A stretch of DNA of 17,737 nt, taken from NCBI GenBank assembly GCA_903918555.1, contig CAIXEV010000442.1, positions 1-17,737 on the forward strand, read 5' to 3'. The translations under genes and the position numbers were made by a program. The notes below the pieces were generated by a model that saw only the letters and a program-made list of their open reading frames with translations, did no database searches and was not told where the DNA came from. Source of the stretch: an uncultured bacterium (GTDB lineage: Bacteria; Planctomycetota; Phycisphaerae; Phycisphaerales; SM1A02). Shown here piece after piece: positions 13,299-17,737 of this stretch (positions are counted from its first letter, which is position 1; every line of letters starts with the position of its first letter).

Positions 13299-14957
13299 TC
13301 AATCGGGGCGGCGTGCGCGGATCGCCTCCGCAAGCGGCAGGTTGAGGAGCAGGATCTGGGCAAGCTCGGGGTCGAAGTGCTTGCCCGACTGCTCCTCGAA
13401 GAACTCGACGATCTTCGCGCGGGTCCAGGTTTCCTTGTAGCTGCGGTGCGAGCTGAGCGCGTCGTAGACATCCGCCACCGCGACGATGCGCGCGAACAGC
13501 GGGATCGAGATCGAGCTCAGCCCGCCGGGGTAGCCGCGGCCATCCCAGCGCTCGTGGTGTCGAAGGGCGATCGTCGAGGCGATCTCGTCGAAGTCGGTGC
13601 GGATTCCCTTGAAGAGCGCCGCGCCGATCTCGGTGTGGCGCTTCATCTCGGCGAACTCCTCGTCGGTGAGGCGGCCGGGCTTGCGCAGGATCGCGTCGGC
13701 GATGCCGACCTTGCCGACATCGTGGAGCAGCGCGCCGATGCGCAGCGAGTCGCGCACGCGCGCGTTGTTGCCGAGCTCCTCGGGGTGCCGGTCGCACCAC
13801 TCGTCGTAGAGCATGATCGCGAGGTCGGCGACGCGGCCGACATGCCCCGCGGTCTCGGTCGGATCGCGCATCTCCGCCATCGCGATCATGCGGAGGATCA
13901 TGGCGCGGATGAGCTGGGCGCGCTCGATCGCCACCGACGCGAGCGACGCGAAGTGGGTGACGATCTGCTCGTCGTTCTCGTCGAAGCCGTGCGCGTCGCG
14001 GCGACGCGCGTGGCCATCGAGGAGCGCGATGCAGCCGAGGATCTTGCCTTCGGCCCGCGCGACGGGCACGATGAGCGCGGACTTGATGCGGTCGCCGAAC
14101 AGCGCCTCGATGCCGAGCGCCGGAAGATCGCGGCCCGAGCGCGCGCACTCGATGCGGTCGAGCCGCGAGAGCCGGTTCGCGGTGGCGACGCGGCCGACGA
14201 CCGTCGACTCGGACATCGGCACCTCGCACACGGCGGCGACCGACGATCCGACGGTCTCCGCGGCGCGCAGCTTGTCACCTTCGACGACGAACATCGCGCC
14301 ATACGCGCAGTTCGCGAGCGCCACCGCCTCGCGGAGGATCGCGGTGAGCATGATGTCGAGGTCCTGGACGCGCGCGAGGTCGGCGGAGACGCGCGCGATG
14401 CGGTCGAGCCGCTCGCGCTGCGTGCCGACATCGACGCGCAGCTCGCGGTTGCTCTCCGCCAGCCGCATGTTCACCTGGTCGAGGAGCGCGTTGCGCTGCT
14501 CGAGCTCATGCTCGGCGCGCTCGAGGTCGCGGTACGCGGCGTCGCGCTCGCGCTCCGAGAGGCAGGCCTCCGCGTGATGCACCACGCGCGCGACGAACTC
14601 CTGCGCGGGCGGCAGCTTGACGAGGTAGTCGTTGGCGCCACGGGCGAACGCGTCGGCCTTGGTCGAGGCGTTCTCCTCGGCGGAGAGGACGAGCACCGAG
14701 GTCGAGGAGAGGAGCGGCTCGGCGCGATAGGCCGAGACAAGCTCCATCCCGTTGCCGTCGGGCATGTTGAGGTCCTGCAGGATCACCGCAGGCTGCAGCT
14801 CGAGCGCGCGGGCCGCGGCCTCGCTCGCCTTCGCACACACCTCGAGGCGGATGCCGGTGAGCGGCGCGAGCAGCCGTCGCACGCCCTCCGCGACGATCGG
14901 CTGGTCGTCGACCAGCAGGACAACAAACGGCGATGCAGGCTTCTTCACCTCGGTCAC
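13299..14957 (-). CDS. Response regulator with REC, GAF and HD-GYP domains (putative cyclic-di-GMP phosphodiesterase)
   Basis: 552 residues from the GTG at 14957; a GTG at 14948 is an alternative. REC domain (about 11-130): acidic pair Asp17-Asp18, phosphoacceptor Asp62 in LQDLNMPDGNG, Lys114 in YLVKLPP. A coiled coil of about 135-190 (ERDAAYRDLERAEHELEQRN) leads into a GAF domain (about 195-345). HD-GYP domain (about 350-550): HVGRVADLA, LLHDVGKVG with His412-Asp413, KRHTEIG, HHERWDGRGYP (467-477) and ADVYDALSSHRSY. All metal-ligand and GYP residues are present, so active hydrolysis of cyclic-di-GMP to GMP is expected. Phosphorylation by an unlinked histidine kinase and a GAF ligand would control it. 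The start forms a GTGA overlap with the rlmK-like stop, which suggests translational coupling. Confidence 0.93.
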   Translation of the reverse strand: MTEVKKPASPFVVLLVDDQPIVAEGVRRLLAPLTGIRLEVCAKASEAAARALELQPAVILQDLNMPDGNGMELVSAYRAEPLLSSTSVLVLSAEENASTKADAFARGANDYLVKLPPAQEFVARVVHHAEACLSERERDAAYRDLERAEHELEQRNALLDQVNMRLAESNRELRVDVGTQRERLDRIARVSADLARVQDLDIMLTAILREAVALANCAYGAMFVVEGDKLRAAETVGSSVAAVCEVPMSESTVVGRVATANRLSRLDRIECARSGRDLPALGIEALFGDRIKSALIVPVARAEGKILGCIALLDGHARRRDAHGFDENDEQIVTHFASLASVAIERAQLIRAMILRMIAMAEMRDPTETAGHVGRVADLAIMLYDEWCDRHPEELGNNARVRDSLRIGALLHDVGKVGIADAILRKPGRLTDEEFAEMKRHTEIGAALFKGIRTDFDEIASTIALRHHERWDGRGYPGGLSSISIPLFARIVAVADVYDALSSHRSYKETWTRAKIVEFFEEQSGKHFDPELAQILLLNLPLAEAIRARRPD

Positions 14958-16039
14958 CCCTGCAGCGTATCGCCTTCGACCGAATCCGTGTTCGCGGCGG
15001 CGTCCCCGCCACGGCTCTTGCGCGGGCGCTCCTTCCATCCCTCGGCGAGCCGCCAGCAGCGATGGATCTTCCGGTTGCGGAAATCCTCGGGCACCGAGCG
15101 GTGGCTGATCTCATGCGCGCCGAAGTTCGGCGGCACATGCGCGGGATCGAAGGAAAAACTGCGGGAATTCGTGCTGAAGAAGACCTCGCCGCCCGGCGCG
15201 ACGAACCGCGCGATCCAACGCAGGAGCTCCGGGTAGTCGCGGTCGATGGCGAACGAATCCGCCTTCATCCGCTTCGAATTCGAGAAGGTCGGTGGGTCGC
15301 AGATGACGATGTCGTACTGCTCGCCTGCGGTCGGCCCCGCCTCGAGCCACTGCAGGCAGTCGGCGTGCACGGCGGCGTGGTCGCCCCCGCCGTCGACATC
15401 GAGCGCGTAGCCGTTGAGCGCGAGGTTTCGCGCGTACCACTCGAGATAGGTCTTCGACATGTCGACCGTGGTCGTCTTGACCGCTCCGCCGGCGCGCGCA
15501 TGCACGCTGAACGCGCCGGTGTACGCGAACAGGTTGAGCACGCGCTTGCCGCGCGCCCGCTGCTGCACCGAGTGGCGCGTCGGCCGATGGTCGAGGAAGA
15601 GGCCCACATCGAGGTAGTCGGAGAGGTTGACCTCGAACTTGAGCCCGTGCTCGCCGACGACCTTGACGGCGCCACGCGAGTCGAAGCGCTCATACTGGTC
15701 GCGGCCGCCGTCGTCCGACCGCTGGCGCCCGCGGTACTTGATGTGGAGGCGTTCGCGCGGGATGTTGAGCCCCGCGAGTATCTCGGCCTCCGCGTCGATG
15801 CGGTACTCGCGCTCGCGCTCGAGCGTGTCGTCCTTCGTGCGATGGAAGAACCACGCGACCGCGTCGCCGGCGTTGGCGGCCACGGCCGCGTTCTCGCCCC
15901 ACCCGAGGTCGCCGTACCAGTCGACGATCATCGGGAACTCGGGGATGTCCTTCTCGTAGAGCCGGAAGCAGGAGATCCCCTGCTTTCGCGCCCACTTCGC
16001 GACATGTCGCATGCGGTTGTCGAGTCGTTCGCCGAGCAT
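14954..16039 (-). CDS. rlmK: RlmK-like 23S rRNA (guanine-N7) methyltransferase, stand-alone
   Basis: 361 residues, matching the C-terminal half of the E. coli fused RlmKL protein, which makes m7G2069 in 23S rRNA. Features in order: NRMRHVAKWARKQGISCFRL (8-27) and DIPEFPMIVDWYGD, a PUA/EEHEE-like N-terminal part; YRGRQR (102-107); VNLSDYLDVGLFLDHR (137-152); SAM motif NLFAYTGAFSVHA (169-181); VDMSKTYLEWYARN (192-205); catalytic-type DPPTFSNSKRM (248-258); FRNRKIHRCW near the end. A basic C-terminal tail is added. The N2-methylating RlmL half and THUMP domain are absent. The gene lies 21 bases after the oxidoreductase and overlaps the response-regulator start by four bases. The ATG at 16039 fits the family N-terminus; its ribosome binding site is weak. 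Confidence 0.9.
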   Translation of the reverse strand: MLGERLDNRMRHVAKWARKQGISCFRLYEKDIPEFPMIVDWYGDLGWGENAAVAANAGDAVAWFFHRTKDDTLEREREYRIDAEAEILAGLNIPRERLHIKYRGRQRSDDGGRDQYERFDSRGAVKVVGEHGLKFEVNLSDYLDVGLFLDHRPTRHSVQQRARGKRVLNLFAYTGAFSVHARAGGAVKTTTVDMSKTYLEWYARNLALNGYALDVDGGGDHAAVHADCLQWLEAGPTAGEQYDIVICDPPTFSNSKRMKADSFAIDRDYPELLRWIARFVAPGGEVFFSTNSRSFSFDPAHVPPNFGAHEISHRSVPEDFRNRKIHRCWRLAEGWKERPRKSRGGDAAANTDSVEGDTLQG

Positions 16040-16060
16040 TCCGCAAGCGTAGCCGCAAGC

Positions 16061-17506
16061 TCAGGCGACGGTAGGCAGCTCGAAGCCCTTGCGGTACTCG
16101 CGCCGCACGCAGGTCTTGGTCGCCTCCTCGTGGGTCGAGCCGTCGGGATTGCTGAAGGCGAGCTTCGACTTGTCCCAGAGCAGTTCCTGCTGCGGGAAGC
16201 GCGCCGCGCGCGAGCAGAGGATCCCCGCCTCCGCGATGCCCGCGGCGTACGAGAACGGCGTCTGCACGAACGCGTCGGGCTTGCCCATGATCCTGTCGAC
16301 CCAGCTGTGCCAGTGGTTGCGCGCGCGCAGCGTGCCTTCGCCGTCGGCGCCGCGGCCCGCGATCGACTTGAAGTCGACCTTCTTGCCGCCGATCCACACC
16401 TCGGGCTCGCCCTCGGGCTGGTTGAAGATCGCGCCGCCCTCGCACACGATCAGCGTGCCGCTGCCCGGCCACTTTCCGGGCGGCAGTCCGAGCTCGGCGC
16501 GCGACGGCGCCTGGCTCTGGTCGCCGTAGCGCAGCACGAATCGGTCGCGCGCGAACATCGCGCGGTTCGCGGCCTTCGAGACATCGTAGGTGAGCGTCGA
16601 CATCACGCCGCGCGCGTGATAGAAGTCGCTCGGGTTGAGCGTGTGCGCCATCACCGAGACGGGCGACGGCAGGTCGAGCGAGAAGTACGGAAGGTCGAGG
16701 AGATGCGTGCACCAGTCGCCGAGCTGGCCCGTGCCGTAGTCCCACGACGAGCGCCACTGGAGGCCGATGAGGCCCGGGCGGCACGGCGCGTCGACCGCTG
16801 CGCCAAGCCAGAGCGGCCAATCGATGCTCGCGGGCGGCTGGATCGGATCCTTCAGGCCGCCGTACCAGAAGTAGCCGCCGGTTCCTTCGCCGGGGCCGCC
16901 GATCCAGACATGCGCCTCGATCGCCTTGCCGAGAAGCCCGCGGCGCAGGATGTCGACCGTGTGCTGGCGGCCGAGCGGGCCCATGCGCTGGTTGCCCGTC
17001 TGGGTGACGAGGTTCGGGCGCGCGGCCAGCGCCTGCTCGATGGCGACCACTTCGGAAAGCTGCTGGACGAGCGGCTTCTGGCCGTAGACATGCTTGTTGG
17101 CGCGCATCGCCCAGAGGTCGATGAGCGCGTGGTTGTGGTCGGGCGTGCAGACGACGACGGCGTCGAACTTGTCGCCGTGCTTGTCGAAGGCCTCGCGGAA
17201 ATCGCGGCAGGTGAAGGCCTCGGGATGGTCCTTCGCGACCGATGAGAGCGCGTCGGAATCGACATCGCAGAGGCCCGTGAAGACGACATCGGGGTGGTTC
17301 TTCAGCTCGTTGCGGTCGGCCGGCGCGATCGATCCGCCGACGCCGACCTGAAGAAGCTGCAGCTTGCCGAGCTTGCCGCGAAAACGCGGCCGCGGCGCCG
17401 GCACCGGCGCAAGCGCACCGAGCGCGGACGGTGCGAGGAGGCTGGTCGCGGCAAGGCCACCGACGGCGGCGGCCGCGGTCTGGATCAGGTTGCGTCGGGT
17501 GAGCAT
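16061..17506 (-). CDS. Tat-exported Gfo/Idh/MocA family oxidoreductase
   Basis: 481 residues. MLTRRNLIQTAAAAVGG is a twin-arginine signal (Arg4-Arg5), so the enzyme is folded with its cofactor and exported. The Rossmann segment is LLQVGVGGSIA (51-61), followed by VVFTGLCDVD and VVVCTPDHNHA (117-127). The usual EKP motif is QKP here (YGQKPLV, Lys144). The second domain has QTGNQRMGPLGRQH, GYFWYGGLKDP, WDYGTGQLGDWCTHLLD and a C-terminal NHWHSWVDRIMG. It resembles the planctomycete expansion of exported Gfo/Idh/MocA dehydrogenases thought to act on sugars from complex polysaccharides with NAD(P). The substrate is unknown. It is probably the first gene of the run continuing with rlmK. Confidence 0.92.
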   Translation of the reverse strand: MLTRRNLIQTAAAAVGGLAATSLLAPSALGALAPVPAPRPRFRGKLGKLQLLQVGVGGSIAPADRNELKNHPDVVFTGLCDVDSDALSSVAKDHPEAFTCRDFREAFDKHGDKFDAVVVCTPDHNHALIDLWAMRANKHVYGQKPLVQQLSEVVAIEQALAARPNLVTQTGNQRMGPLGRQHTVDILRRGLLGKAIEAHVWIGGPGEGTGGYFWYGGLKDPIQPPASIDWPLWLGAAVDAPCRPGLIGLQWRSSWDYGTGQLGDWCTHLLDLPYFSLDLPSPVSVMAHTLNPSDFYHARGVMSTLTYDVSKAANRAMFARDRFVLRYGDQSQAPSRAELGLPPGKWPGSGTLIVCEGGAIFNQPEGEPEVWIGGKKVDFKSIAGRGADGEGTLRARNHWHSWVDRIMGKPDAFVQTPFSYAAGIAEAGILCSRAARFPQQELLWDKSKLAFSNPDGSTHEEATKTCVRREYRKGFELPTVA

Positions 17507-17737
17507 GCGCCCACGCTACCGCTCAAGCAACAAACGCACAACGAAAAGTTCGGAGGATTTGGGAAACGGCGACGCACCGCCCCATGCACGCGAAAGGTCG
17601 CGGCCGCAGCCGCAACCGCTCGAATGACGGGACCGCCGCGCGAAGCGCGGCGCGCTGTCGTGGGCTCGAGAAGTTCAGCTAGCACTGCTTCCTCGCTGCG
17701 CGAGGAAGCACGTGGCACCCGCCGGCCTTTGGCCGGC
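17507..17737. other. Non-coding end region with three hairpins
   Basis: No credible gene is seen here. Hairpins: CGCCGCGC-GAA-GCGCGGCG (17634-17652); TGCTTCCTCG-CTGCG-CGAGGAAGCA (17686-17710), extendable by CAC/GTG with one bulged base; GCCGGCC-TTT-GGCCGGC (17721-17737) at the very edge. The part near 17507-17580 is the likely upstream region of the oxidoreductase gene, though I find no convincing promoter. Confidence 0.7.

Noticed and set aside
13268..13471. Longer version of the small lipoprotein
   Set aside because: The added part overlaps the end of the HD-GYP gene in another frame and would bury the lipoprotein signal in the middle of the chain.
14933..17245. A 770-codon open frame on the plus strand
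   Set aside because: It is the antisense shadow of the rlmK and oxidoreductase genes. The composition is dominated by Arg, Ala, Glu and Asp and no motif is visible.
17485..17718. A 77-codon minus-strand open frame at the right end
   Set aside because: It runs through the hairpins and overlaps the oxidoreductase start, with no ribosome binding site or recognisable domain.

Overview
The window is uniformly GC-rich, densely coded bacterial DNA. It most likely comes from a planctomycete of the Phycisphaerae/Phycisphaerales. The reasons are a secreted protein ending in the CPADLDGNG...LLAAWG dockerin-like module typical of that group, a VPAPGALALL...RRRR PEP-CTERM-type sorting tail, a pseudopilin of the FTLVELL/LDGHV type, a PA14 plus beta-propeller dehydrogenase-like protein, and a Tat-exported Gfo/Idh/MocA oxidoreductase. 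The taxonomy is inferred from these families, not from a marker gene.

Layout. Positions 1-2262 (minus strand): glycolytic GAPDH, followed by a secreted PA14/propeller protein cut by the window edge. Positions 2366-5314 (plus): a putative glutamate-receptor-like potassium channel with a TVGYGD filter, a BtpA-family protein and a D-amino-acid transaminase. Positions 5407-7669 (plus): type III pantothenate kinase with a His/Cys tail, then a shortened MnmE-like GTPase. Positions 7715-8497 (minus): enoyl-ACP reductase FabI. Positions 8587-9861 (plus): tRNA-Arg(UCG) with an Rsm22-type Fe-S methyltransferase gene starting against its 3' end. Positions 9924-12922 (plus): a cell-surface cluster made of a His/Cys-rich membrane protein, a pseudopilin, and two related secreted proteins, one with a dockerin-like tail and one with a PEP-CTERM tail. 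The cluster ends at a strong hairpin terminator. Positions 13019-17506 (minus): a closely packed group read as Gfo/Idh/MocA oxidoreductase, RlmK-like 23S rRNA methyltransferase, REC-GAF-HD-GYP response regulator, and a small lipoprotein. Positions 17507-17737 hold only hairpins.

Most genes are core metabolism or RNA modification (GAPDH, CoaX, FabI, MnmE-like, Rsm22, RlmK, tRNA). The most distinctive items are the GluR0-like channel, the tandem paralogues with exchanged anchoring modules, and a recurring pattern of short tandem repeats at gene ends. In four arrays the units differ in sequence but each carries a TGA trinucleotide. In three of them the first unit contains the gene's own stop codon. 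No CRISPR array, transposase, integrase or prophage gene is visible.
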